Shown here: positions 12,599 through 23,499 of the stretch, piece by piece
Numbering within the stretch: the stretch's first letter is position 1
How the letters are laid out: every line of letters starts with the position of its first letter
Assembly (NCBI GenBank): GCA_963277665.1
Contig: OY728130.1
Location: 1,368,638,393-1,368,702,392 of the forward strand
Direction: 5' to 3'
DNA length: 64,000 bases
DNA from: Viscum album
Lineage: Eukaryota > Streptophyta > Magnoliopsida > Santalales > Viscaceae
Program-made: the position numbers and the translations under genes
Notes under the pieces: model-generated
Database searches by the model: none
What the model saw: only the letters and a program-made list of their open reading frames with translations
Told to the model about the DNA's origin: nothing

Positions 12599-12607
12599 GA
12601 GGTAATG
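12599..12607 (+). other. Splice-donor-like site after the predicted transcription start (B)
   Basis: GAG|GTAATG lies about 175 bp after the TATA box. Equivalent sites are in the 3' LTR (GT at 19543), in D (GAG|GTAACA, GT at 39734) and, weaker, in C (GAG|GTGATC, about 27508). The match to the plant donor consensus is good; splicing itself is inference. Confidence 0.45.
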
Positions 12608-12775
12608 TTTTCACCACCCCTTTTCAAGTTCCTTTCTTCTTCCACTTCCTCTTTCTTTGTTATTACCATTATAAAATAATAACTCCAGTATCATATATAT
12701 ACTGTGATGTTATTATAAATATGGTACAACCATATTCAGTATTCTATCCATCCTTTGAATAACATGTCACCATAA

Positions 12776-13000
12776 GTGCGTACGTACGGTTTACCGTCTC
12801 CACGTCGTGGTGTAATTGTTATTCAATATATTATTATTTGGATGGGTATAATAATGATGTGTAACTCATGTAAATAATAAATATAACATGATAATGATTC
12901 TGTATATATGATATAACATCCAATTATATATTATTTTAATATCAAAAGAATGATATTGTCGCTCGTGCGTATGTACGGACTACCGTCTCCACGAACGTGA
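12776..13000 (+). repeat. Two copies of a stem-loop module in the LTR of B
   Basis: Copy 1 (12776-12812) and copy 2 (12961-13000) share GTGCGTAYGTACGG, then TACCGTCTCCACG, then a CGTG end. ACGG/CCGT can pair, and copy 1 contains the palindrome-like CCACGTCGTGG. The 3' LTR has both copies (19716-19752, 19901-19940). Related modules occur in C (27676, 27873) and D (39904, 40092, 40277). Confidence 0.7.
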
Positions 13001-14636
13001 TGAGATTCATTCTCCATCATATCCATTCAAGTATAATTATAATTTGATGATTTAAAAATAGTATCTAAGGACTTGATATCATTCTGGATAATAATAATAT
13101 ACATCCCATTAATAACGAAAATGGCTCACATAACAAAGAATATAAAGTAAAATGAACCCGTTAACACCCGAAATGACGATAATTCTAAGATATTATTAAC
13201 AAATCAATGTTAAAAGATCATATATGATATCATATTAAAGTAAATGATTCTTGTATAATTCAATAACAATTATTTCACAATTATACAGGAGGTAAAACTA
13301 CCGTTGACCAAGGAAAAAGTACAAAGTAAAGGGTTTCTTATCTCACTTTTAATTTCGTGAGATTTCCATTATTCACCACTTAATTATTGCATGTGGTGTA
13401 TGTGTACTTCCCATGATTGTATTCATTGTGTAATATACTTTAATTTATGGGTATTCACATCATCAGGGTATGATACTTCTTTCATGGGTGTATGTTTCAT
13501 AAGTTACCAAATTGATAAGGGAATTTGAGATTTCAATTTCCACTCATCCGGCTTTACGCATACTTCATTGACTATTTTACTCCAAGATTATGTGTGGAAT
13601 CACTATTCATTTGATTATGTCATAATTTCCACTCCCCTTTCTGTGGATATAATTTTTATACACATAATCACTCCATTGATAATTCTCAAGTCATTGATAT
13701 GAATTTGATAAGAGTAATTTTAACTCATTCACCATTTGTTGAGTTAAACATCCAATTCGTTGGTGTTGTTTTTAAAAGAATATGTGTTAATATCCTTTGA
13801 TTGTTTTACACTGAATATCCAATCATATTTAGTGTATTTAAATTTGTCACACATAATTATGTCGTTGGTTTATCCTTAACCTTAGGATACGACCTTTATG
13901 AGAGATTTCATCTCAATTTACATTCCATTGAGCCTTCTTTGTTGATATACACCAAATAACTTTTATGTGGTGTATATAATGTACTTTGACATAGTATTTC
14001 ATGAATCCCTTTACTCTCATGATATTACAAAGTTTTGATTACCTCAATTATTTTTATTCAAGTGTCTCTCTTTTGGTTAGAAACTCTAACTAAAATACCA
14101 TTTTTAAATGTTTTATAGACTTATTCATCTAAATCATTCTCATTAATGTCCAGGTTTTAAAAATGGTTTAAAGGATTTATTTATATGGACATTAATGTTT
14201 AGAAATTAAAACTCCTTTTAAAAAGTTTCAAAGTGGTATGGGACACTTTGATTCAAAAATCTATTTTTAAATGGCTTCTGGACAAATAGTGTGACTTTTA
14301 AATGATTTCAAGAAAAAGGGAGATATTTCTCTCAAATAGTTTTGATGATTACTTTCATCTATGTCAACATCCTTCATTATTCTTGATTAAGGTTAATGTG
14401 ATACAATACAATCTTCCATATTGTATCGAATGAGTTATGTTTGACTGTGGATGTGCTATTTTTATACCATTCATGGTTTGTGGTTAAAGTATTGACATTT
14501 TGTATTCTAGTTTTAATACGAATGTTTATGTTATGTTTAAACCTGTTCATATGAGGAATGCATTGGAATTAATAAGTGACGGGTGGAGCCCGCTATAGCT
14601 CCTCGATGCATCGGTAGGTCTCATGAGACAAACTAG

Positions 14637-14694
14637 TGTCTTGGCACAAGGCCTTGGCAAAATCTTATTTGTAGTCTTGGCACGAGGCCTTGGC
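14637..14694 (+). repeat. Two-copy short repeat near the LTR end of B
   Basis: GTCTTGGCACRAGGCCTTGG occurs twice about 37 bp apart, again at 21578-21636 in the 3' LTR. It contains the perfect palindrome CAAGGCCTTG in the first copy. Confidence 0.8.
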
Positions 14695-14954
14695 TATGTG
14701 GTTATGATAGTCTGGCATTATGCATTCCATCATTATGAAAGTGGTTATTGATAATTCATGGGATTGTTTGACTAGTAGAATATCCATGTGAGTAAGTAAA
14801 TGGCATTATTTTATTTTATCTTTTCCATTTTATGCTGAAGTTCAAGTTTAAAAGGATTTTGTTTTAGTTATAAACTGCCTTAAGTGTTTATGATTATCTA
14901 TGAAAGCTTCTGCTATAATGTTATCCTTATTGACCATCTGAGCTCACCCCTTTC

Positions 14955-14973
14955 AATGTTTTATTTTTCCCAG
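14955..14973 (+). other. Splice-acceptor-like site near the LTR end (B)
   Basis: A pyrimidine-rich run ends TTATTTTTCCCAG|G. It corresponds to TTTTTTCTTTTCCCCAG|G in C (AG at 9920-9921) and is repeated in the 3' LTR of B (21913-21914). Another, weaker TATACAG|GAGG lies at 13281-13290. Confidence 0.4.
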
Positions 14974-15195
14974 GATTATGAAGAAATAATTTATGAATGA
15001 CCTGCAGGGATAGTATGAAGGGATATGAAGACAAGATGTTTTTTTTATGATGTAATGTAAAAATTTATGGATGTATCTAGTTATTCCAAGGCTACTAAAC
15101 TAATCAGTCTTTTGAGACTTGATCTTTCTCGTGATCATACCAATGTTATGTAATAATGCACCGACTCTAGGTAACTGGGGTCGGGGAATTACAAT

Positions 15196-15207
15196 TGGTA
15201 TCAGAGG
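15196..15207 (+). promoter_or_regulatory. Primer-binding site of B
   Basis: TGGTATCAGAGG starts two bases after the LTR end and is complementary to the 3' end of the plant initiator-Met tRNA, apart from the last base. Confidence 0.92.
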
Positions 15208-15680
15208 AAGTTTAGTACAAACCTTGGAAGCTAGATTTGGATAAACTCTGATTAGAGCACGTAGACCTAAGATGAACTTTGAGGATTAGTATAAAAGAAC
15301 TTCCTAGAATTTTGGTATTGTAGAGATTTTGTGAGTTTTCTGAGCAATACATCCCTATCTGGATACGAGCAGGTAGAGGTGGCTCTGGAACAGATGTACC
15401 TAGGGGTAAAACCCGAAAACACTGCTTTGAGCTAGACTCGAACGGGAACTGGTGCATGACAACGGGCCTTGATGTACTCTTGGTTACGACACTCCCGGGG
15501 GATATGCTTAGGATAATTTAAATTTTCTTTACAAACCGATTTAAGTAATATATATATAAGATGAGAGTAAATGACCTTGGTTAATCCTAATATGTTTCAA
15601 ATTGAGAATATGGTGACATTTTAATCTCTAAATGATTTTACGACTACTGTTACTCACACAATGCTTTCTGGTTTTAGTCA
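15208..15680 (+). other. Leader of B
   Basis: No gene is seen; the minus ORF 15212-15457 is unrecognised. The block 15345-15500 is conserved with the leader of element A. Just before the gag ATG is ACTCACAC...CTGGTTTTAG|TCAATGG, an acceptor-like sequence (AG at 15676-15677) shared with C. Confidence 0.65.
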
Positions 15681-15845
15681 ATGGCTGGATTCCAAGGAAT
15701 TCATAGTGACTTTGAGAATGATGTACAAGGTGGGAACGGTGGTGGCAATGAGCAACAAAATGGAATGTTGATAGGTGTAAAAGATATCGTCTTTATGCCA
15801 AATCAGTTTTCCAAAAATATGATCAACAACATATATATTAACTAA
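15681..15845 (+). CDS. Truncated gag N-terminus of B (54 aa)
   Basis: The ATG at 15681 starts MAGFQGIHSDFENDVQGGNG, a Gly/Asn/Gln-rich N-terminus like those before the gag domain of plant Ty3/Gypsy elements. The frame ends at TAA 15843-15845. The whole capsid domain expected next is absent. The zinc-knuckle frame begins 27 bases further on, so an internal deletion of gag seems to have occurred. The start was chosen because it lies at the same place as the gag start of C. Confidence 0.55.
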   Translation: MAGFQGIHSDFENDVQGGNGGGNEQQNGMLIGVKDIVFMPNQFSKNMINNIYIN

Positions 15846-15872
15846 CTCCCAGACTCAACAAGGAAGAGAAAG

Positions 15873-16151
15873 GTGATAAATGATATGAGCTCCAGCAATA
15901 GAGACCATGGAGAAAAGAACCCTAAATTTTCATCATGCAGGAAATGTGGAAGGAGACACCCAGTAAAGTGTCTCAATGGGACAACGAAATGTTTTACGTG
16001 CGGGAAGGAAGGACATAAAGTGAAGAATTACCGAAGAAAAATTAAGAGTACTATGGAAGAAGATAAAAATGGTCCCAAGAGTCCATTTACATTCATTTTC
16101 CATAAATTTAGGGGACCTGGCCATTACCCGAGTGAATGTCCTATTCTATAG
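15873..16151 (+). pseudogene. Zinc-knuckle (nucleocapsid) remnant of B
   Basis: The 92-aa frame has three finger-like motifs. The first is CRKCGRRHPVKC (intact CX2CX3HX3C). The second is CFTCGKEGHKVKNY, whose last Cys is Tyr. The third is FHKFRGPGHYPSEC, whose first two Cys are Phe. Three such fingers in a row are usual at the end of gag in this clade, where they bind the genomic RNA. It may be read only as a remnant; whether any peptide is made is unknown. Confidence 0.75.
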
Positions 16152-17763
16152 GATATTTTCTTGGTCAAAGAAGAAGCTATGTGGAAATAAATGGTTGGAG
16201 AAAAATTTTAAAAAGTATTAGCACTCCTTGTTGATGGGTTTACTTTGGAATAATTTTCTCTTGTATTTGTAACCCCACAGTTTTCCATGTGAGAATGATA
16301 TTTGAGGAAGAATTGTCTCTTCTCTTGTGGATATAGGTATAAATAACCATTTGGTTTTATATGATCATTGGGGTTTAAGAAAATTATAAGTTATTATAAT
16401 TTGGGATGAAAATGCAAGGTATGATATAACATTTGTGGTTAAATTATGTTATTTTGAGGAATTTATCTCATTTTGGTAATATTATAAAATATAGTTTTTG
16501 AAAAAGGACAACACGTAGACCGTGTGACAACCCGTCGCGTCGGACAAAGCTATGGGAATCGAACCCACAACCAAAGTGTGATTGGAATTTATCGCCTACC
16601 ACTGGACTACGTGAAGTCCCTGGTTAGTGTAACTATTTTTTTAGTTAAATGATTTTATTGATCAATAATAAGTTGATTTGGGTTCTTATGTCTTATCAAA
16701 TGAATACCCTTGGTATAGGAAAATGATTTGGTGATTAAGTGATAAATGTTATTTTGGAAGATGTTCGCTTTGTTGGGAACACTATATGCCCAAGGAAAAT
16801 AGAATACAATGGGGTTTCATTTGTAGAGTAATGGTAGATTTTTATCTATTTTTTTATTGTGGATTTATAGTGATTTGGGTTATTTAAGGAAATGATTAAC
16901 CTATAACAGAGAATATGTGATGATGTTAATTACTTTTAAGTATGTGACTTTAAGAGTATTTGATGTCATTTGGAGATACAATTTAACATGGGAGAATACA
17001 TAATCAAATTCTTATATGTTTTGGGTTTCAATATTAGTTTGGATTATATTGAAGTATTTTAAGGACAATTGATTATTGAATGGTATTTATTTAACTTTGG
17101 GGTATTGTTGGTTTAATTTCAGAAATTAAGATTAGTGCATATTTATCTCAAGGAATATCCTTTTGGGGGATCATTAGATCATTCACTAACCATTTTGGTT
17201 TTGATTAATCTTCAAAGACAATGTAAATATATAGTTTGTCCTGTATGGATCATGTGATTCTATAGAATTTTATTCTAGCTCTTCCAGTGTAACCAAGTCT
17301 TCTTGAATACTCATCGTTTAAAAAAAATTGAGTTAGTGGTGGAAATTTATTAAAGAATGAAACTCTACTTAAAAAGTAAGTATATCTCTTAATGTTCTTA
17401 TTCAATATCCTAAATCAATTCCTCATCCTTATGTAATGTAACTTAAAACAAAAAAAAATGTTGTCCGTTTACTTTCCTACTAGGAGACTAATGGTCGTTT
17501 GTCCCAACACAAGTTTGTGGTTTTCTTATTGTTAACTTTCTCCTGATCATGATTTCTATCCCTCTACATCAGAACTTGACACTTATTTTAACATCCATAT
17601 CCATGTTTTCCTACATGGAATCCGAGTATGGGTTATCTTGGATGACCCTTATACCTCTCTTTCTTTCTTTTAAAGTGATAGTTTTATTGACTCTTTTTCC
17701 GATGCAGGACTTTCCATTATATTCCCAAGCACAATTTTAAAAATTTCGAGGACACAATTTATT
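16152..17763 (+). other. Noncoding internal region of B (around the tRNA-like sequence)
   Basis: No protease, RT, RNase H or integrase motif was recognised in any plus frame. Near 16290 the text GAGAATGATATTTGAGGAAGAAT resembles 23150-23175 of C. The end (TTTTTCCGATGCAGGACTTTCC, ATTTCGAGGACACAATTT) is the usual terminal sequence before the polypurine tract. ORF 17549-17740 is unrecognised. Confidence 0.7.
16545..16620 (-). other. Antisense tRNA-like sequence in B
   Basis: On the minus strand the order is GGGACTTC, GTAGTCCAGTGGTAGG (A-box-like), CCAA-7 nt-TTGG (anticodon-arm-like), TGTGGGTTCGATTCCCATA (perfect B box GGTTCGATTCC inside a T-arm with a 7-nt loop) and GTCC (able to pair with GGAC). 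The acceptor stem is only partly paired and the anticodon loop lacks U at position 33, so a working tRNA is unlikely. A related sequence lies at the equivalent place in C (23340-23420). Confidence 0.65.
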
Positions 17764-17777
17764 GAAGGAGGGGAGAA
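17764..17777 (+). promoter_or_regulatory. Polypurine tract of B
   Basis: GAAGGAGGGGAGAA stands directly before TGTAACACC. Confidence 0.9.
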
Positions 17778-20700
17778 TGTAACACCCCAAGCTTCCTCAG
17801 TATGTTTCCTTTCGAATAATTCAATGGCGTGCATTGTACACAACTTTGAGATTTTAACACACCATAACCAATCAAACTAGCCGTTATGAATAGTAATACC
17901 TACTTTTTGAAATTTTATAAATTCTATCTCTCAAAATGGACTTCATTTTTGGATTCAGAATATCGAAATTAGCCTAGGGTAAAATTTTGGTACTTTTCGG
18001 ATAACTTTCATATTTTGATGAATAGTGAAAATTACTAAATTTTAATTAAAAACAACTTTTTTTAATAAAAATAATTAATAGTGATAAATTATGAATTTGA
18101 GTGGTTTTAAAGTATATTTATAATATATTTTTACCATGTAATATAATGTGGGTCATTGAACATAATTTCACATTTAAACCAGACATAAACAAGTGACAAT
18201 CTTTTGATAGTTATTATCTCTAAAAAACACGCCTTTTGTTTTAACAACGGGAATTAATTTTAAATTAATTTCTGCAACTTCTGTGTTTTGAATTTGGAAA
18301 AATGGATTCCATATTTGGAATCAGGATGTTCAAATTGTGTAAATAGGTAACTTTTATTTTTAAACATTTTGGATAATTACTTCGGTAAATATTTTATTTA
18401 CCATGGTTAAAGGGTAAATCCGGTAAACAAGGGTTAAAATAATAATATTATAATAATACTAAATTACACTAAAACGTGTCTTAACCCTATTGGTTGATAC
18501 ATGTTCGACCATGGGCATCTTTGGGTCGATTTTGGGACCCCATGGATCCACTTGTAAGTGATAATGACACTTTATTTTAATTAAGTTAAAATAAATACAA
18601 AAATGACACAAGCATATATCTTTTAACAAAACAATTGTTACATAGGGTTATATATGTTGGATTTTAGATTATAAATATTAAATAGAAAGATAAAATAATT
18701 TCCTACATAATGATATTTTATTTATAATTTTTAGACATTAAATAATTTAATTTATTTATGACACAATGATGATGAATTAATTATTTTAATAGTGAAAAAT
18801 TAAAATAATTGATATTATAAATACCCAAATAAATATAATATGAAACATTTAATGAATTAAAATAATTTTCTAGTATAATATGATATATTATTATTGATTT
18901 AATTGACCTTTTTCGAAGTAATCAATCTGATATGAGTTTCACAAAAATCAACTATTGAACAGTGTCAAAATTGACATAAAAGAGTTCTTAAAACAAATAT
19001 TATATTATTAATTGATATTAAATTCTTAAAAATATAAGGTTCGGCAAAGGGACTTATATCCTGATTGTTTCATCATTAATGGACCACTTGGGGATCTCTT
19101 GGATGTATATAGTAAGTTTATTAACCATATAATATAAAAATACAAAGAGACATTGTAAAAGTGAAACTAATTAACTAAGAGTTAATACTTAAAGATAAGG
19201 TTAATATAATGACCCAAACCTGTCTAAATTCTATTTATTGAGTTGTTTTAGACCCATACCCACCTTAAAAATTAAATAATAAACTTTGGATCCATTATAA
19301 ACTGAATATGAATTTAATATAAATTAATATTTCTAGCTTTTCCAAAGGTGCCCCTCACCCCTCTTATAAAATGGCACTCCTCCTTCTCATTTCTTCACAA
19401 CTTCAAAGCCCATTGGTTCGGTCAAACCCTACCCAAATACTATATCAACTTCCCTAACTACAACCTAGAGTCCTTAGTTTGATCAGAAATCCAACATAAG
19501 GAGCACTTTTGATCAAATCAAAAGGAAGAACCCGAAGAAGAGGTAATGTTTTCACCACCCCCTTTCAAGTTCCTTTCTTCTTCCACTTCCTCTTTCTTTG
19601 TTATTACCATTATAAAATAATAACTCCAGTATAATATATATACTTTTATTTTATTATAAAAATGGTACAACCATATTCAGTATTCTATCCATCCTTTTAA
19701 TAACATGTCACCATACGTGCGTACGTACGGCTTACCGTCTCCACGTCGTGGTGTAATTGTTATTCAATATATTATTATTTGGATGGGTATAATAATGATG
19801 TGTAACTCATGTAAATAATAAATATAACATGATAATGATTCTGTATATATGATATAACATCCAATTATATATTATTTTAATATCAAAAGAATGATATTGT
19901 CGCTCGTGCGTATGTACGGACTACCGTCTCCACGAACGTGATGAGATTCATTCTCCATCATATCCATTCAAGTATAATTATAATTTGATGATTTAAAAAT
20001 AGTATCTAAGGACTTGATATCATTCTGGATAATAATAATATACATCCCATTAATAACGAAAATGGCTCACATAACAAAGAATATAAAGTAAAATGAACCC
20101 GTTAACACCCGAAATGACGATAATTCTAAGATATTATTAACAAATCAATGTTAAAAGATCATATATGATATCATATTAAAGTAAATGATTATTGTATAAT
20201 TCAATAACAATTATTTCACAATTATACAGGAGGTAAAACTACCGTCGACCAAGGAAAAAGTACAAAGTAAAGGGTTTCTTATCTCACTTTTAATTTCGTG
20301 AGATTTCCATTATTCACCACTTAATTATTGCATGTGGTGTATGTGTACTGCCCATGATTGTATTCATTGTGTAATATACTTTAATTTATGGGTATTCACA
20401 TCATCAGGGTATGATACTTCTTTCATGGGTGTATGTTTCATAAGTTACCAAATTGATAAGGGAATTTGAGATTTCAATTTCTACTCATCCGGCTTTACGC
20501 ATACTTCATTGACTATTTTACTCCAAGATTATGTGTGGCATCACTATTCATTTGATTATGTCATAATTTCCACTCCCCTTTCTGTGGATATACTTTTTAT
20601 ACACATAATCACTCCATTGATAATTCTCAAGTCATTGATATGAATTTGATGAGAGTAATTTTAACTCATTCACCATTTGTTGAGTTAAACATCCAATTCG

Positions 20701-22134
20701 TTGGTGTTGTTTTTACAAGAATATGTGTGAATATCCTTTGATTGTTTTACACTGAATATCCAATCATATTTAGTGTATTTATATTTGTCACACATAATTA
20801 TGTCGTTGGTTTATCCTTAACCTAAGGATACAGCCTTTATGAGAGATTTCATCTCAATTTACATTCCATTGAGACTTCTTTGTTGATATACACCAAATCA
20901 CTTTTATGTGGTGTATATAATGTACTTTGACATAGTAAATCATGAATCCCTTTATTCTCATGATATTACAAAGTTTTTATTACCTCAATTATTTGTATTC
21001 AAGTGTCTCTCTTTTGGTTAGAAACTCTAACTAAAATACCATTTTTAAATGTTTTATAGACTTATTCATCTAAATCATTCTCATTAATGTCCAGGTTTTA
21101 AAAATGGTTTTAAGGATTTATTTATATGAACATTAATGTTTAGAAATTAAAACTCCTTTTAAAAAGTTTCAAAGTGGTATGGGACACTTTGATTCAAAAA
21201 TCTATTTTTAAATTGCTTCTGGACAAATAGTGTGACTTTTAAATGATTTCAAGAAAAAGGGAGATATTTCTCTCAAATGGTTTTGATGATTATTTTCATC
21301 TATGTCAACATCCTTCATTATTCTTGATTGAGGTTAATGTGATACAATACAATCTTCCATATTGTATCGAATGAGTTATGTTTGACTGTGGATGTGCTAT
21401 TTTTATACCATTCATGGTTTGTGGTTAAAGTATTGACATTTTGTATTCTAGTTTTAATACGAATGTTTATGTTATGTTTAAACCTGTTCATATGAGGAAT
21501 ACATTGGACTTAATAAGTGACAGGTGGAGCCCGCTATAGCTCCTCGATGCATCGGTGGGTCTCATGAGATAAACTAGTGTCTTGGCACAAGGCCTTGGCA
21601 AAATCTTATTTATAGTCTTGGCACGAGGCCTTGGCTTTGTGGTTATGATAGTCTGGAATTATGTATTCCATCATTATGAAAGTGGTTATTGATAATGCAT
21701 GGGATTGTTTGACTAGTATAATATCCATGTGAGTAAGTAAATGGCATTATTTTATTTTATCTTTTCCATTTTATGCTAAAGTTCAAGTTTAGAAGGATTT
21801 TGTTTTAGTTATAAACTGCCTTAAGTGTTTATGCTTGTCTATGAAAGATTCTGCTATAATGTTATCCTTACTGAGCATCTGAGCTCACCCCTTTCAATGT
21901 TTTATTTTTCCCAGGATTATGAAGAAGTAATTTATGAATGACCTGCAGGGATAGTATGAGGGGATATGAAGACAAGATGTTTTTTTTATGATGTAATGTA
22001 AAAATTTATGGATGTATCTAGTTATTCCAAGGCTACTAAACTAATCGGTCTTTCGAGACTTGATCATTCTCGTGATCATGCCAATGTTATGTAATAATGC
22101 ACCGACTCTAGGTAACTGGGGTCGGGGCATTACA
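17778..22134 (+). repeat. 3' LTR of B (4357 bp)
   Basis: Direct repeat of 10838-15193, TGTAACACCCC to CATTACA. It contains the TATA box at 19365, donor-like GT at 19543, the hairpin modules at 19716 and 19901, the short repeat at 21578 and the acceptor-like site at 21914. Confidence 0.95.
19365..19371 (+). promoter_or_regulatory. TATA box of B, 3' LTR
   Basis: TATAAAA in the same CT-rich context as 12424. Confidence 0.75.
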
Positions 22135-22139
22135 ATATT
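22135..22139. repeat. Right target-site duplication of B (ATATT)
   Basis: Identical to 10833-10837. Element C resumes after it. Confidence 0.92.
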
Positions 22140-22630
22140 TTTTATATAAGGATAATGAAATAATTTCTTGAATTTAAGTAGAAGGATGATAAATCTATTA
22201 GAACCTTTGAATCTCATATTATAAGTCTTGAATTCTATACTTCTAGTTTAATCATTATCTCTGAAAGAAAAATTGATCATTTCATTAGTGGCTTAAAAAC
22301 AATTCTCGGAAAAGAATTAGCTATAAGTGTGTTTAATACCTATAAATAAATAATTTTATATGCAATAAATGTAAAAAAGGAAATTATATATTCCCAATAT
22401 TACCATGGGTTTTTTCAAAAATGGAAGACTGAGTCTCATGACAACTTGAATAAATCACATTATGGTAATAAATTTTAATCACCTACATGCAAGAAACATG
22501 GGAAGAAACATAATGGGAATTTATTTAGTGGAACTGAGAATTGTTTTAAATATGGAAAGATTGTTTATAGAGCTAGTGAATATCGAAAGGTGATTCAATG
22601 TCTAGTTAATACAATGGAGTAATGGAAGAT
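22140..22630 (+). pseudogene. gag of C, second part
   Basis: This continues the capsid domain interrupted at 10837. The middle is unreadable because of stops, but HFISGLKT..G.ELA-like text near 22290 fits the R(F)..GL...I...L block. A first knuckle CKKHGKKHNGN and second CFKYGKIVYRASEY appear at about 22485-22575, each with a Cys lost. Stops and frameshifts are common. Confidence 0.65.
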
Positions 22631-22819
22631 TCCGAAAAATGTACCATTCATGCTCCAATGATTCAAATTCAAGGATTTTTAGAAAAATGCTAATCAATTC
22701 CCAAATCCAAGGGTCAATGAGGATAATAAGCTAAAACAACCCCTTTTGTTAAAGGAAAAAAGGAATGATTATGAAATAACTAATTCTAAAGTTAATAATG
22801 AAAATTAGGGAACAATTAT

Positions 22820-23120
22820 CCTTTAATTTAGAGTTGGAAATTTCATATAAGAGTTTGTATGAATAAGCCATATGAAAATATTATTTTTTATCATTTATTA
22901 AATATTATGTGATTCTAATGAATGAATATATCCCTCTACATGGCTTCTAGAATAATAAAATCACATTTATATTATATCAGTGAAAGGATGAACCCATCCA
23001 TAATGGGTTTATATGTTTAAGGTTGATAATAAGCTCATTGTTTTAGACACCCCTCTTGAGGTTTTATGTGATGAGAATTTATCATAGGTAAGTATATTTA
23101 AGTATAAATTTATTGCAATT
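22820..23120 (+). pseudogene. Protease-region remnant of C
   Basis: After the knuckles, readable pieces are ASRIIKSHLYYISERM and a KVDNKLIVLDTPLEVL segment. They resemble the stretch after the protease active site (family ...LIS..LA...L, then TP.G). The active-site Asp cannot be pointed to with confidence. The domain ends before the tRNA-like sequence. Confidence 0.45.
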
Positions 23121-23339
23121 AAACCCTTTGATTTTATATATTCTTTTAGTGAGAATGTGATTTGAGGAGGAATACTATTACATTTTATGCAAAAAATATT
23201 GAAGGTATTGGTAACCTTTAGGATTTATCTTATTTTTCAAGTTGTGGTAATTGAGTGTTATTAAAATTTGGGAACATTATAGGAATTATATTAGTATTGT
23301 TTTGTAAAAATGATTATGCAAAAATTGGGTGAAAACCTT

Positions 23340-23420
23340 TCACATCTGGTAGGGTCGTGGGGATTCAACCCACAACCGAAGGGTGAAAAGGGTATAAACC
23401 CTACCACTTAAGTATGTAAA
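23340..23420 (-). other. Antisense tRNA-like sequence in C
   Basis: On the minus strand it reads AAGTGGTAGG (A-box-like), CCCTTCGGTTGTGGGTTGAATCCCCAC in order (degenerate B box GGTTGAATCCC in a T-arm-like inverted repeat), then GACCCTACC. The shared core GGTTGTGGGTT and the spacing match the copy in B. It lies where RT/RNase H would be expected, between protease remnant and integrase. Confidence 0.6.
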
Positions 23421-23499
23421 AGATTATTTTTGGTGGGAAAATATGAATAGAGATATTTCTATGTATGTATCTATGTTATTTATATTTCATCAATTTAAT

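Larger units (their letters stand above)
10838..15193 (+). repeat. 5' LTR of B (4356 bp)
   Basis: It begins TGTAACACCCCAAGC and ends GAATTACA, and is matched base for base in order by 17778-22134. A TATA box at 12424 makes U3 about 1.6 kb and leaves roughly 2.7 kb for R-U5. Divergence between the copies is uneven: several percent over the first 1.9 kb, but a perfect 459-bp match at 12791-13249. ORF 12568-12762 has no recognised product. Confidence 0.95.
10838..22134 (+). mobile_element. Element B: complete LARD-like non-autonomous LTR retrotransposon
   Basis: It has two LTRs of 4356 and 4357 bp, a perfect PBS, a polypurine tract and an exact 5-bp target duplication. The internal region is only 2584 bp. 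It encodes a gag N-terminus and a zinc-knuckle segment but no protease, RT, RNase H, integrase or chromodomain that I can recognise. Long LTRs around a short mostly noncoding core is the layout of large retrotransposon derivatives (LARDs). Leader, gag start and LTR modules match C and D, so B was presumably mobilised by an intact relative. Its LTRs are the most similar pair in the window, so it is probably the youngest insertion. Confidence 0.93.

Noticed and set aside
16545..16620. A functional nuclear tRNA gene
   Set aside because: The acceptor stem is only partly paired, the anticodon loop lacks U33, and the related copy in C is more decayed. It is kept as tRNA-like only.
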